Shown here piece by piece: positions 46,707 through 58,125 of a stretch of DNA of 64,000 nucleotides. The position numbers and the translations under genes were made by a program. The stretch is from Xanthoparmelia taractica (Eukaryota; Ascomycota; Lecanoromycetes; Lecanorales; Parmeliaceae), in the NCBI GenBank assembly GCA_033085395.1, contig JANQBS010000131.1, positions 1 through 64,000 of the forward strand. Reading direction: 5' to 3'. A model generated the notes under the pieces. The model was given only the letters and a program-made list of their open reading frames with translations, was not told where the DNA came from and searched no databases. Position 1 is the stretch's first letter, and every line of letters begins with the position of its first letter.

Positions 46707-48423
46707 TCATGCTTGAGCCACGGGAGAAGTATGATGATCTTCCCCAGCAGCCGAGGTGCTCAAATGAGGCGCCAAGCTACCGTCAAGATGATTCCATATT
46801 ACCTTCCTTTTCCCTGGGATCCTTGCCCAGCTTGCGGAGGTCTGCAAGTACTCAATAAGATTTTGCGACGTATCGGGCCGTCCTATCGCGAAGGGGGGCT
46901 TTTTCATGTCCAGGAAGTAGGCTGCCAGACCTGCGACCTTTGCGAGAATGTCAGCATTGACTATGCTTTACATGAAAAGACAGAATCCCACGCACCATCC
47001 CCGCTGAAATTGAAGTCCCTGTCGCGGTTGAACGTAGATTCCATCCGCTTTTTGTACATGTCACACCCACCCCAGGCGCCCACACCATGCCAGTGATAGT
47101 AGTCTGCGACCATGAGGCCTCTGCGCCCCTGTTGTCGACGGCTCCCGCGACTAAGAGAGGAAGAGGCTTTTGACCAGAGATTCTCGATTGCGAGGCGAAA
47201 ACAGCGGGAACGGTATCAGCGAAAAAGCTGCGCTTCCCAAAATTACCAGCTGGTACGACTACCACTGCACCTAAGTTGATGAGGTTCCGCATTCGTAGAT
47301 AGAGTCGGCTGAACCGTGCATCCCGGAATGCTTCCGGTCGCCATGGTGTCTTCGTTGTTGCTGCAAGTAGGACAACGACTCGTTTGCTCTTCCGCTTGGC
47401 AACATCATTGGCAATCTGTTGAAAGGCCCAGGCTATGTCGACAAGGTTGAGCGAGGATTTGACAACCACAAGGCGGGTAGTTTTCGAGACTCCATTCTTA
47501 GCGCCGGTGGCCTTCGAGGCAACGCAAGATCCATGAGAGTAGGGATCGTCGTCTGTCTCTGTTCTCTTAACGCTCGGGGCGTATAACCAGTCTTGCGGTG
47601 GCCAGAAGAATTCCTGATCATGTCAACAATCATGATCGCTTGTAGGTTGATCATCAGGTAGTTACCCGATTGTGACCATCGATTCCATTCTCGATAACGT
47701 AGATGATTGAATCTCCACCATTTCCTGGATCGTAGGCGTAAGCCTTTGTCCTGTCAAACGGTACACCCGGAGCCCATGAGACCACTTTCAGGTCCGACGG
47801 AGCATCTGATTGATAGATTGTTTCAGCACCTAAACCGGAATCTACACTGGTTCCGTTGTGCATTTTAGAAGGCCACAACGGCTGTACATGTTCTGACGCG
47901 TTCTGATTAGGGTTTTCAGACAGTCGAAAGTCTTCATGATACAAAAATGGGGCGTTCTCATGAACTTGGGCCTTTGTCTTCAATCAGCAGTGGCATTTTA
48001 CTGGGAGATTTCCCCTGCAGATATTGAACACACCCTTGGATTGGCGCTCACGAATGCCGTACGCTGCACGTCGTTCATGATAACACGCCAGAACTCCACC
48101 CCCGTGTAGTAGCCTCCGTACTCTTGCACATCGACGGGTGCTAGTATCATACCGAGATGCAGTCTAATTCTCTCATTGTCGGATTCCTGCGAAGAGCCTT
48201 CGATGACAGAGTAGATGACATATTCTTTGAGAGAATTCGAAGATAGCACCGTGTCAGACGGTAATGATTGGTTTTGAAGCACTTGAGAAGAGATAAGTTG
48301 GCCACCTGAAGGAGTATTTAGTAGAATCAAAGCGATAATAACACAACTGGTGAATTTTGTAAGGTGAATTTCCTGGAACAGAAACGCCCAAAAAAGATGG
48401 GAGCTATTCCCTTTAGTGTACAT
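46707..48423 (-). CDS. Subtilisin-like (S8) protein with Asp-to-Glu change
   Basis: Exons (minus) are 48423-48034, 47977-47666, 47613-46996 and 46937-46707, giving 516 residues; introns are 56, 52 and 58 nt, all GT-AG and phase 0. The N-terminus (MYTKGNSSHLFWAFLFQ) is followed by a hydrophobic segment FTSCVIIALILLN that may be a signal peptide or anchor. The subtilase core has YVIENGIDGHN where the Asp motif (usually DTG/DSG) is expected, so Glu at ~226 replaces Asp. The His motif is HGSCVASKATG (His ~261), with AGN as the oxyanion region and GTSISAGM-VAG (Ser ~435) split by intron 3. It belongs to a divergent fungal S8 group. With Glu in place of Asp, activity may be reduced or lost. Upstream in-frame sequence to 48579 lacks an ATG. 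Confidence 0.8.
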
Positions 48424-49289
48424 GTTTAGGCTAGAGGAATAGGTTGGGCTCAAGAGACATCCATGATCTCTTCGAAAGGTTCGAAGAAAATTCTCTTCGC
48501 CTAAATCACCCGATTTCGGAACAATAGCGTGAGGCCGAGCATGACCATACGCGACTTTATTTATCCGCAAATTTGACACACAGCGGCAACGAAGCGGATC
48601 TTGTTAAAATAGAACACAGCGCTCAAGCCTGCTCAGATGGGTCTCATGGCATTGCGCATGCGGCATGACCGTCGTGGCCAATTTTGAACTCTCCATGGAA
48701 CAGCAAACTCTCACTCGAAAAGGATAATCAGGGGCTCACCAACGGTAGCCGGCACCACATTACCAGACAGTAGAATGAAACGAAATATGTCAAGGTGCCT
48801 TGAAACGTAAAGTGTTTTCCAGTGATAAACTTCTTGCTATGTATCGAGCTAGCGCAGCTGTCTTACGACTTGCATAGGTTGTAACGTCAATATCCCCTGC
48901 ACCTGCCTGGAAATTAAAACTTTAAGATCTTCAACGATACTAGTGTGTTTGACAAAGCGGAGCGAACCACACTTGCTTGTTATGAAATTCTTCTCTCGAA
49001 TCTATATAATGATGCGAGTCAGAAAATCAGCGCGTTTCTCGAAAACTTCAGTCAATGTAGCAAGCGGAGTGGACTTGATGGCGAGAAAAGCTTCTAGCGA
49101 CCCAGCGGGGGGGAAAACTTGTGGGAAAAGCCTTAGCAGATAGGTTTTCGCGCAGCATCTGTAAAAGTCTGTTTGCAAATAAAAACATTTCCACAGGTTC
49201 AATTCATACTGGGAGAAAATTTGTTAGTGTTAGGCCGAGGTTGAGCGCAATTCCTGTTCAACGTCTCGTTGCGCGCTCTGACCTGCTTG
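48424..49289. other. Intergenic region
   Basis: Contains the upstream region of the subtilase gene and the 3' region of the second APH-fold kinase. Short frames have no recognisable features. Confidence 0.5.
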
Positions 49290-50627
49290 TTAGGCTACAT
49301 GGACATCCCATTTTCGATCCAGGAGCCAAGCTATAGGGTAGCTGGTTGGAGAAGCGCACGCTGGGAGATGTAGATACCAATCATTCTCGTCTTGAGGTGC
49401 CATAGTATTTGTCGCCTTAATGGATTCCCAGTAGTCTGGATAAAAGCCACTCATCTCCCAGTCAAGTATTCCGCTAATGCTGTAATTGCCTTGCTCATCA
49501 GGCAACACCACAATGTTAGCGGGCCGTAGATCCCCATGAGAGAAAACGACTCTTGACGTATGGCTTTGCGACATGCTACGCAAAAGCTTGATGTACACAG
49601 AGCCGCCAAAGTGTGGATTAGAGAAGATGAAGTCCTCAAATTCTGCCGTTGATCTGATCGTTTTCTGTGAGATCCGAGTGTGGCGTCTGCTATCTTTGCA
49701 TCCCTCGCCGCCTACGCCACCGAGGAGGCCGTTGTTGGGTGTGCTTAATTCCCTGAGCCTCAGAAGTATCGCGTTGAGCTCATTGCGGAGAGATATCTTC
49801 TGCCCGTCAGGTAGCTGAGACCATACACTTTCGAGCGTTGGGCCTGGAATGAAGGACATGAAAAGGTAGACGGTTTTGCCCGACGCTAATGCGCCCAGAG
49901 GTTCAGGGACCGGAACCTCTGGAGCATGCTGTCTCAGATACTGCAAAGCGGTATACTCTGTATAGTCCTCATAACTAGGTATCATCTTGACGACAATATC
50001 TGCGCTGCATTTGATAACCGCAACCCCACCGCATGGGCCGTTCTGCCATATAACGTCACCATCATCGATGATTTTGTAAAGCTTGGTCCACAGAGACGTG
50101 GATTTTGCGCTCAGCTCGTGCGTTTGAGCTCCAAGAAGCCATTGAACTTGCTCAGACAGAGGAAAGACAACAGTCACGGTGCTGTCAGAGCATAACCCCA
50201 AGCCAGCGGCGGTGCTATTGATCTCAGAGACCTGTTCCAAAGGTACCCTTGCAGTCTCGGCAGTTGCAGCGTCGTCCGTTTCTGGCGACTTTCTTGCGGT
50301 CCCATCCTTCTCCACCTGAACAATGCTACCATCAATCTTCGAAGCGCCTTTCAAATTGGCTTTTGTCAGTGAGATTTTGTGGCAGATATAAGAAGGTTAT
50401 GTACCTTCATCCTGCTTCTTTCTGCCAGCGAGACGGGTAGAGTATTCTGATGGAATCTTGGATAGTAGATCGTCTTCAGGGTTCACTGCGAAGGCTCTTT
50501 GTAGTTTTCGTATCACCATCTCATTGAACTTTGCTGCCTCAGAGTTATGGGTCTCCTGATTTGGTCGTGCCTTCTTCGTGGCGGGAGGACTAGCGTCCTC
50601 GTCTACGCGAACCCTTTTCATCCTCAT
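49290..50627 (-). CDS. Aminoglycoside-phosphotransferase-fold kinase (2)
   Basis: Exon 1 is 50627-50405 and exon 2 is 50347-49290 (intron 57 nt, phase 1), giving 426 residues. Exon 1 starts MRMKRVRVDEDASPPATKK, a basic and probably nuclear-signal-like tail not usual in the family; residues ~1-130 are likely disordered. The kinase-like part has AVIKCSADIVVKMIPSYED (Lys region), VYLFMSFIPGPTL (hinge), FSHGDLRPANIVV (catalytic loop, Asp ~347, Asn ~352) and GILDWEMSGFYP (metal-binding Asp ~370). It belongs to the common fungal APH/choline-kinase-like group with unknown substrates. It is not a close duplicate of the 41429-43172 kinase. Confidence 0.85.
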
Positions 50628-51320
50628 GGCTCGACCAAACGCTAATCAATAGAAGGTCTAATATGTTAAAACGATCTGTTGAGTGCCTGGAATATCGAAT
50701 GCGGTGAGGGTATACAGTCCGGCTTGAAGGTAGTAAGAATGATGGAGATGATACGTACTTCGACGCGTCAAATGAAGAGAGTGCTCTTAGTGTGCTCTTA
50801 GCGTGCCCAGCTTCATTAGTAATCTTCTCAGTGACGGAATAAATTCCGCCCTGCTGAAAATCTGGTGTAACGTGTGATGTTTCCCTTTCAACACGAGCGA
50901 GTTGTCCTTTATACCAAGTTCACAAGAGTATTATTCTTAACAGTAAACTTCATAAATGATTAGTGACTCGTGCATTGTGCACAGGGGTCTTTAGCCATCT
51001 CGACGTTCCCAGCGACAACCTCCCTACACCTCCTTCTAGCCTTGATGTGCATTACATGATGATGGTGCTACAGCAGCCGAGCAACGAGAACTCCACGCTG
51101 TTAAATATGAGAAATCTGTCTCTCTGCAATGCTCCCACATCCTTGCATTCAACCCTCGCTTGCGATAGGACCAGTGCGTTACTTGAAATATTATAAGACA
51201 CATTTACCAACTGCAACAAAACAATATAAGTAGGTGTATTTGAGGAAGCAACAGATTGAAGGTGTTTGCTAATGGGTTGAACTGACGCTGGATGCATGCA
51301 CTCGTTCTACGCCTCTCTGC
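50628..51320. other. Intergenic region
   Basis: No gene supported. A duplicated GTGCTCTTAG word occurs at about 50781-50800. Other small frames lack coding character. Confidence 0.45.
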
Positions 51321-51713
51321 TCAAAGAGGCCCGAAATACCTCTTCACTTCTCTTTTGGCTTTGATGTATGCCTCGTCGTCTCCGTCAATGACACACTCTT
51401 CCTCGAGATGGTCAAGAGCTTCGATCACGTAGTCTTGGCAATTCCAGTGGGAGACCCCATTTTGTGGTTTCACAGAAGATGATGCCGCTCTGAATTCTGG
51501 TAGGTCGGCGCTGTTGATCTCGTAGACAAAGATGGACCTTTGATGTCGAACGGTATGGTCGGGCTTCTTGCCAGTGATGACATTGGGTTTAAAGTCGGGG
51601 TGTTCGCCGAGGACTTCGTAGATGCTGTGGTCGGATCCATCATCGAGGTGAAGCGCCCAGTGTAGATGGTTGCCCTCAGCGGGCTTGTACATTGCGACTG
51701 ATAATTTTGGCAT
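51321..51713 (-). CDS. Small papain-fold-like (permuted) protein
   Basis: A 130-codon intronless frame starting MPKLSVAMYK. The layout is that of small permuted papain-fold (NlpC/LRAT-like) fungal proteins: an N-terminal strand with HLHWALHLDD (His ~18), a middle strand pair with YEVLGEHPDF, and a helix with HWNCQDYVIEALDHLEEE (Cys ~92) followed by a charged C-terminal helix. His before Cys is the permuted order. Such proteins can be hydrolases or acyltransferases, but many are uncharacterised. Start and stop are clean. The fold call is from motif pattern only. Confidence 0.6.
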   Translation of the reverse strand: MPKLSVAMYKPAEGNHLHWALHLDDGSDHSIYEVLGEHPDFKPNVITGKKPDHTVRHQRSIFVYEINSADLPEFRAASSSVKPQNGVSHWNCQDYVIEALDHLEEECVIDGDDEAYIKAKREVKRYFGPL

Positions 51714-52589
51714 ATTGACGCGACTATCTTCCGACTACAGCAAAGTGAGTTGCACGCCAGGAAGATAAAAGATTTTTGGATTGAAATGCTACAGGGACCG
51801 CGGTGAAGAGGGAAAATCTTTGAGGGAAGAAGACTCCACTCATAACCTTTTCATTTCGCTGCAACCCACTTCCGTACCCTCTGCTACTGCACGGATCTTA
51901 TGATCATAAAACAGAAAGAGAACTTGCCTTATTCGTGACCGGGTATGCTCGGCGAAGGAGGGGCAGTGATGCAAGGCGCATTAGATAAGCGTCTAGATGT
52001 GTTGCCGAACAATTTCCAATAGCTCCTGCCAGAAAGAGGGTTGCGCCAGCCGGGAAGGCGGCCGGTGGTAGTCGGAGTTGTCTCATAAGGATGTGCATGA
52101 GCTTGGCATATTCGTCTCTGCTCAGAGAAAGGTCACTCTTATGGGGATAGGTACTAAATAGAAGACCAACGTGTGTCAAGATTGCCATGGAAGTCCATGT
52201 TAGTCGCGGTGGGCCAATCAAGGGGCGGATGGATGTTCCTAATAAGAGGTCTCTGGAAGTATGGTCCCCCTCACGCAGGTTTGGATTGCTCTGCCTGCCC
52301 TATACTGCATTGTTTGACCAGATATTGTCGGGGGGGAAATATTGTCGGGGGGGAAATTACCGCCGAACAACGAAAAGTCTGCTTGTCGTTGAGGCGGCCA
52401 GCACGTCGCTTTTCCCCACGACTCGCAATATCAAGAAGGCGACAGAAATTTTTGCAGTCGCCGGATCGTAAACAGCAGGCGGCTAGGTTATGCAGTTGAT
52501 TCGCGCAGCTTTGATCGCTTTGGCCGGGTCCAGCTGTAAGTAGTACAGGTGCCTACAACCTCCGAGATGTCCTAGAACTATGATTGGTA
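51714..52589. other. Intergenic region
   Basis: A perfect short tandem duplication of ATTGTCGGGGGGGAAAT lies at about 52323-52357. No gene is supported; small frames overlap on both strands. Confidence 0.45.
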
Positions 52590-52622
52590 TAGAAAATCCC
52601 AGGGTATGAGTCTATTAAAAAG

Positions 52623-52841
52623 TCAAACAGGTCCCTCATCGAGCGCTATTAGAAGATTCCGTGCCCGAATCAGCACGATGAGGAGATCGCCATACCAGGA
52701 GTTCCATCCAACGAGGAGACGACCATACACCCTGGCAGCAACCAACGCGGCGGTGGAGAAGCCGAACGCGACCCAGGCAAAAGCGTTGAGCTCAGTAGGC
52801 CAATTCAGATCCGCAGCTCCACCAGCGCGGTCTGCTGACAC
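52623..52841 (-). pseudogene. Fragment of a fungal rhodopsin-domain membrane protein
   Basis: A minus-strand open stretch without ATG reads WPTELNAFAWVAFGFSTAA, LVAARVYGRLLV and WYGDLLIVL. This matches the first two helices of the fungal rhodopsin/Pth11-like integral membrane domain, where the pattern A-R-V-Y-x-R ... W-x-D-D is typical (Gly-Asp here). No later helices were found on either strand nearby, so it is a truncated remnant. Confidence 0.5.
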
Positions 52842-53640
52842 GAGAAGGACCTAAGCGTCATGCTTACATGCAACTCGGGGAAATGAATCCTGTAGCTGCT
52901 TATGCCAAATTAACAGTCTTGCTTTCATGTGTAACCATCGACGTTGACCGTGACCCCTTAACTCCTTCTGCGCGATGGAGATTCAACATCAATCCGGCAC
53001 GTATATCTGAGTAAGAGATTAATATTGCTAGGGTCATGTTTGCTTCACGATATCTACAACATTTGGGATGGCACAGTGCGATAGTATGTTGTCGTATATT
53101 GCGTTCAAACGGGGCTCCCGGAGCCGCGTGTTGGTGGGTGTAGCGGAGTGTTTAGTAGCTCGATCGATGCCACAATGATTAGCCACATATAGCTCCCAGT
53201 GAACCACGGCTCTGGAACGGCTGAGATCAGATTATCTGGATGACCGGATGTATAAAGAGTCTGGATCTAGATTTAGGTAATCTGTTGGGAGCAATCCCAG
53301 GCGTCTTACATGTATAAGGCTGGAGACAATGTCCTAGCTCTGATAGCCCTAGCCCTAATTTAATCGGCATAGCCTATTAAGCCCCTTACCCTTTATTCAA
53401 TAAAGTTACATTGTTCCCTTTTCTCCATCTACTGGCAGAAAACTAAAAGAAAGCTGAGCAAAAGGTAAGCTGTGTGCGGAGTATAGTTCTGTCAGTCCCT
53501 TCCGTAATCAATGGCAGTCGCACTTTTTATAGGCGTAATACGCACGAGGTCGTGCCCATGCACCCATTGGGTAGTGGGCGCCGTAGAGGGTCCAGTGTGC
53601 CTCCTCGTAATCCTATATTAATCCAGTCAGCGGACTGGAG
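52842..53640. other. Intergenic region
   Basis: Nothing beyond the upstream region of the O-methyltransferase gene; no open frame, RNA gene or repeat recognised. Confidence 0.5.
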
Positions 53641-53753
53641 ATAAATAGGCCCCCTTTGCTCGATAGATTCATCCTCTGTCTTTCCCCTTTCTTCTCAAAT
53701 GGTACGCGTGATATAAGTGTAGACCATCTCAACTACTATTCTCGATAGACATC
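53641..53753 (+). promoter_or_regulatory. Likely promoter and leader of the O-methyltransferase gene
   Basis: A TATA-like GATAAATAGG lies at about 53640-53650. A pyrimidine-rich stretch (TCTTTCCCCTTTCTTCTC) follows at about 53680-53697, as at many fungal transcription start regions, 55 bp before the ATG at 53754. Confidence 0.45.
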
Positions 53754-55102
53754 ATGGAACCAGCCAAGTGCTCCTTGAATCAGAGCGCCGGGGTCACGGC
53801 TATGATAGATGCGCCGAAGAAGGCCTTGTCGGCAAGTGATCCCGCGGGACCATCCACTCGCGAGCAACTGAAAGAGACTGCGGAGAAACTGAGCCTTGCT
53901 CTCGAAACACCCGGAGAGACAGTCCAACTTGTTGCATACTACGTGAGCTCTATCTTCCTTCAGGCTTTACCTTAAAGTCACCTCAAGCCTCCATCTGCCG
54001 TAGCGCTCAGCAGCTGATCAAAGGTCGATGCTAACAGCCGATGCGAACAACCGTCGTCCGTATCGCTAACAGATTACGAATTTTCCACATCTTGGTGGAA
54101 AGCAATGGACCAGTCTCTGGCAAGGAGCTGGCGCTTGAGACCGGTGCCGACCACGTACTGCTCCTCCGCCTCCTTCGATACCTTGTCGCGATGCATGCCA
54201 TTGGTGGGGCTGGCATCGATACATTCATTCCAAACAAAGTCACAAAGAATTTGGCTGTTCCTAAGCTCGAAGCGGGCGTGAATCATACCTACGATGTCGT
54301 TGGAGCCGCAGCTATGGCGCTTCCTTCCTTCCTCGCGAGGACCAAGTATCAGAACCCTATTGACCCCAGAGACTGTGCGTTCCAAGAAGCCTTCCGCACC
54401 CAAGATAGCGGATGGGAGTGGTTTTCAAAACACCCTGAAGAGCTTAATAACTTCAATCTTTGGAAGACAGGCCAGCGCGATGGTCGTGCGAGTTGGCACG
54501 ACTTCTTTCCATTCGAGGAACGGGTTGCCCGAGGTTTCCAGAAAGATGACAGCGCTGTCCTGTCGGTAGACGTAGGTGGCGCGCGTGGACACGAGATTGA
54601 AGCAATAAAGAAGAGGTATCCCAATCTACCTGGGAGATTCCTCCTACAGGACTTGCCGCATACAATTGAGCAAGCTTTGCAAGTGCCGGGAATGGAAGCC
54701 GTCGTGCATGATTCTTCTCTGAACAGCCGGTCAAAGGTCAGTGGCGGCAGTAATGATCCTCAGACTGTGATACTAACACGTCAGCCAGGCGCACGGGTTT
54801 ACTATTTATGCAGTATCCTCCAGGACTGGCCTGATGATAAATGCAAGCTTATCCTTATGCACCTCGCATCAGCAATGAAACCAGGCTACTCCAAGATCCT
54901 CCTCAATGAACTTATTCTCCCTGACTAAGGATGTGGTATCATCCCAGCCCAACTTGGTATGACCATGATGGCATGTGTGGCAGCTACCGAGCGGTCAGAG
55001 AAGCAATGGGATGAGTTGGTAGGCTCGGCGGGGCTGAAGATTGAAAAGATTTGGACAGATGTGCCCGAGGCAGAGAGTATTATTGAACTGGCACGGGAAT
55101 AG
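53754..55102 (+). pseudogene. COMT-type O-methyltransferase with in-frame stop
   Basis: Exons are 53754-53942, 54038-54736 and 54785-55102, with a TAA at 54926-54928. Intron 2 is 48 nt (GTCAGT...CTAAC..CAG) and divisible by three. Up to the TAA the product is 343 residues; reading past it in the same frame adds GIIPAQLGMTMMACVAATE and KIEKIWTDVPEAESIIEL, the family's C-terminus, for about 401 residues. A winged-helix dimerisation region (GKELALETGADHVLLLRLL) precedes the SAM site VDVGGARGHE at ~240-249 and DLPHTIEQA; the late core reads ARVYYLCSILQDWPDD. The stop sits where DxGC would be expected (D-stop-GC); a CAA-to-TAA change would explain it. The truncated form lacks part of the catalytic core, so it is probably inactive. 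It converges with an FAD monooxygenase. Confidence 0.75.
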
Positions 55103-56309
55103 CGGTGTGCAGTAGTGTACGATATGCGACCCAGGAAAGTGCTACAGCAGTATTTCCGCGCATGTACGTATATTGAAAGCTGCACAATATACTGTGTGGT
55201 GGGTGGCCCTGGTCCAGCCTTAAGCTAGCCGCATTCATAAGATCAGGGCTAAACTAGGGCTAGCTGACTGAGTGAAGGGTCGACCAAGTGGTGTACGATG
55301 ATCTATAAATCACCTCATATAATATACGGCCAAGTCTACTAATCGCCCTTCTCTTCGCTCGCATAGATTCAAACTAAGACCCACATGTAACCCCGACTCA
55401 CCCCAAGTGACAACGCGCAGCTCTATAATTATTCAGCATTTACCAAAGCTAAAGCCCAGCCAGCCATCCACCGAAGATTCCGCCTGTTGTGTACTCTATC
55501 TTATTCACGCGGTAGGCATTTATGCAACACGGAAATCACTCTAGGCGAAACACAGGGACGACCAGTCAAAGGCCGGAATTACTGTGTATCATTACCATCA
55601 GCACTAATGACGAACATCTGATTCGCACGGTGCAAACCCCTTTCTTACACTCTTGTACTGTAATCGACTCCCTCTTTTGCATTACGGAATCAAATCACGA
55701 ACAAGATTCGAAAGCTCAACAAAAAAACGGCACCGTTCCTTTACTGATCAAACACGTTTACCATTGAGATGGGTCGTACGATGGTAGAAAAGGAGAGCGG
55801 GCGCTTGATAAAAACGTGCGTTAGAGTAGAGGAAACTATTTGAAAGAGCAATTAAGAGTGGAAAGTGAAGGAGAACTGTCCGAAGTGACTCTGTCTTCCA
55901 AATTAGAGCGATGAAGAGGGCTGTGCTGCTCTGGGATGCTGATTTTGGGGAAAGTTGCCGGGGTGAATGAAAAGATTTCAGGTCCTTCTCCTACGTCCAC
56001 TGCCAAGAAGGTGGATCGGATCTGCTCGACGCTTGCTCAAGATGATTGAGTGAGTATTTGTGCTTGTGTTCAACGCATCTTAAAAGGGTTTGGGAGATAC
56101 ATCAAAAAGCCAATGACCGATGAGCTTCTCACAAATGATAAGAACGGTGGATTTTGAACAAGGAAAGCTAGCTTCCCAGTTGCGACCTTTGGTATTTGCG
56201 TATCCTTCCTTGTTCTTTTCATAGCTGCTCAACCACTGCATCGTAAGCTTTTGAATCATGAACCCACTGCACAAAACCAAGGTAGCATTGGAACAAATAT
56301 TCTCACCCC
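55103..56309. other. Intergenic region between convergent genes
   Basis: Downstream of both the O-methyltransferase and FAD monooxygenase genes. The 55522-55767 frame has no domain signal. No third cluster gene was found here. Confidence 0.5.
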
Positions 56310-58125
56310 CTACAAACTCTCCAAAAACAACTCCGCCGCCGCCCGATTCTGCGCCTTCAAGTCCCGATGCCAAACCCAATGCATCCTCCTCCCCAGCTCC
56401 TCCGACAACTTCTTCGTATCAGTTTCAATCCCCGGCATGCGCATAGCAAACAGTATCCCCGCCTCCCTACTCGTCTTGACCACACGCTGGGTGCGCGGAC
56501 GGCGAATCTGGTCATACGCGTAAAAGACGTTTGGTAGCTGCTTGGCGTTGGGGGAGGTGGAGGGGTCAGTGAGTAGGTGTTTGAGGACGAGGGCGTCTTC
56601 GAGCGCTTGGCCTGCGCCTTGTCCTTGCCAGGGCGTGGTGGCGTGCGCGGCGTCGCCTAGCAATGCTACGCGGCCTTTAGTGTAGGTAGGTGCGAGGGCG
56701 TTATCGAAGATGGCCCATTTGGCCAATTCGGGGCCTTTGAGGAGCTGTGGTTGAAGCAGGTATTAGCGGGGAACGGGAGGTGGGTGGGATGGTACCTCGA
56801 CTAAGCCGCGTGCCTGCGGTCCCCATCCCTCAAACATACGGTCGAGTTCATCCCAGTCTGCGGGCATACTCCACTTCTCGTGCTCCCACTTTGTGTTCTC
56901 CGGGTTCACGGCCGCTATGTTGACGATTTTGCCGTGCTCGATTGGTGAGCTGAGGAGCGCTCGGCCTAAACGATTCAGTGGTCAGTAGTTGACATTAATT
57001 TGACCCTAATTCTGTACGCATGGATACAGCAGGTAATCGGGTTAGGGTAGAGAGGCATTACCGGGTCCACAGAACATGGTCGCATTCTGAGCCACCTCCG
57101 CTCCCAGCTTTTCGATGGCCAAGTCCATTGGTACCAAACCTCTATACGCTACACTGCCGGAGAACGTGGGTTTGGCTTCTTCCTTGCCCATCATGAACTC
57201 TCGGACATAGCTGTGAATGCCATCAGCGCCAATGACAGCATCCGCAGTGGCGGTGGTGCCATCCGCAAAGTGCAGGACGACGGGTTCATCAGTACGATAG
57301 TTGTCTTCGATAGAGACCAGACGTTTGCTCATGTGTACGCGATCCTTGGGGACGGATGCGATGAGGTCGTTGACGAAATGTGCGCGGTGGCAAGACTGCA
57401 GTCCCGTAGAGCATTTTTGGGTATGAATATGCTGGCCGGCGTTGGGACCGTGACCCTAGATTACGAAGCAGATATTTTAAGATATTTGCTGCTGGAATGT
57501 TGAGTTCTCCGTGGGGAATAAAACTTACAGCAAAGAAGTTCAAGAAGGTCTTCTGATGAGTTTCCCACAAATTGCCTGTCACATTCTTCCTGAAAGCGGC
57601 TTCTGCCTCGGGCCCAAGCGATATGAGGGCTTCCTGCGCATTAGGCCCCAAACCAAGACCGGCACCAATTTGAACCCATATAGGTGCCGCTTCATAGATT
57701 TGGAAGTCAATGTGAGGATGCTCAAGAAGTCCAAGAGCCAGAGCAATACCGCCAATTCCACCGCCAATTATGGCGAGTTTGATACTTACTGGAGCTGACG
57801 AGCTGGTTGAGGGGCCTTCAGGAACTGGAAAGGTGACTGGTTCGTCCGAGACTGATGCAACAGCTGAGATGCCGTTCTGGATTGGCGATGTAGATGAAGT
57901 CCCATTCAAGTGTGTAGTACCGTTTGTGATACCGTTTGTAGTGCCATTTGGCACTGAGGTACCATTCGAAAGTGCCGTGCCGTTTGGGTGTGAGGTGCCA
58001 TTTGGGACTGAGGCAGCGTCTGCCCCTGAAGTGCCGTTTGTGACTGGCGCAGCGTCCGCGACCGATGCTGCGTCTGGCACTGAGCCTACATCCTGAACCG
58101 ATGCGACTTCTGGGGCTGAAGCCAT
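56310..58125 (-). CDS. FAD-dependent monooxygenase (salicylate-hydroxylase type)
   Basis: Exons (minus) are 58125-57529, 57455-57062, 56965-56796 and 56744-56310, giving 531 residues; introns of 73, 96 and 51 nt fit in phase. The N-terminal ~113 residues are an unusual low-complexity extension with repeated NGT/NGI units (VPNGTS, HPNGTA, LSNGTS, VPNGTT). The enzyme core begins IKLAIIGGGIGGIALALGLL (FAD-binding GxGxxG at ~121-126). VIGADGIHSYVR is the GD-type motif, and VALLGDAAHATTPWQGQGAG is the second FAD motif. It ends with RRMHWVWHRDLKAQN. This group hydroxylates or decarboxylates aromatic substrates and often serves secondary metabolism; the substrate here is unknown. The first Met of the open frame is 12 codons upstream, but MASAPEV is preferred. 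Confidence 0.85.

Noticed and set aside
41429..50627. Calling the two APH-fold proteins antibiotic-resistance enzymes
   Set aside because: Fungal members of this fold are numerous and mostly of unknown substrate; the motifs only support a phosphotransferase fold.
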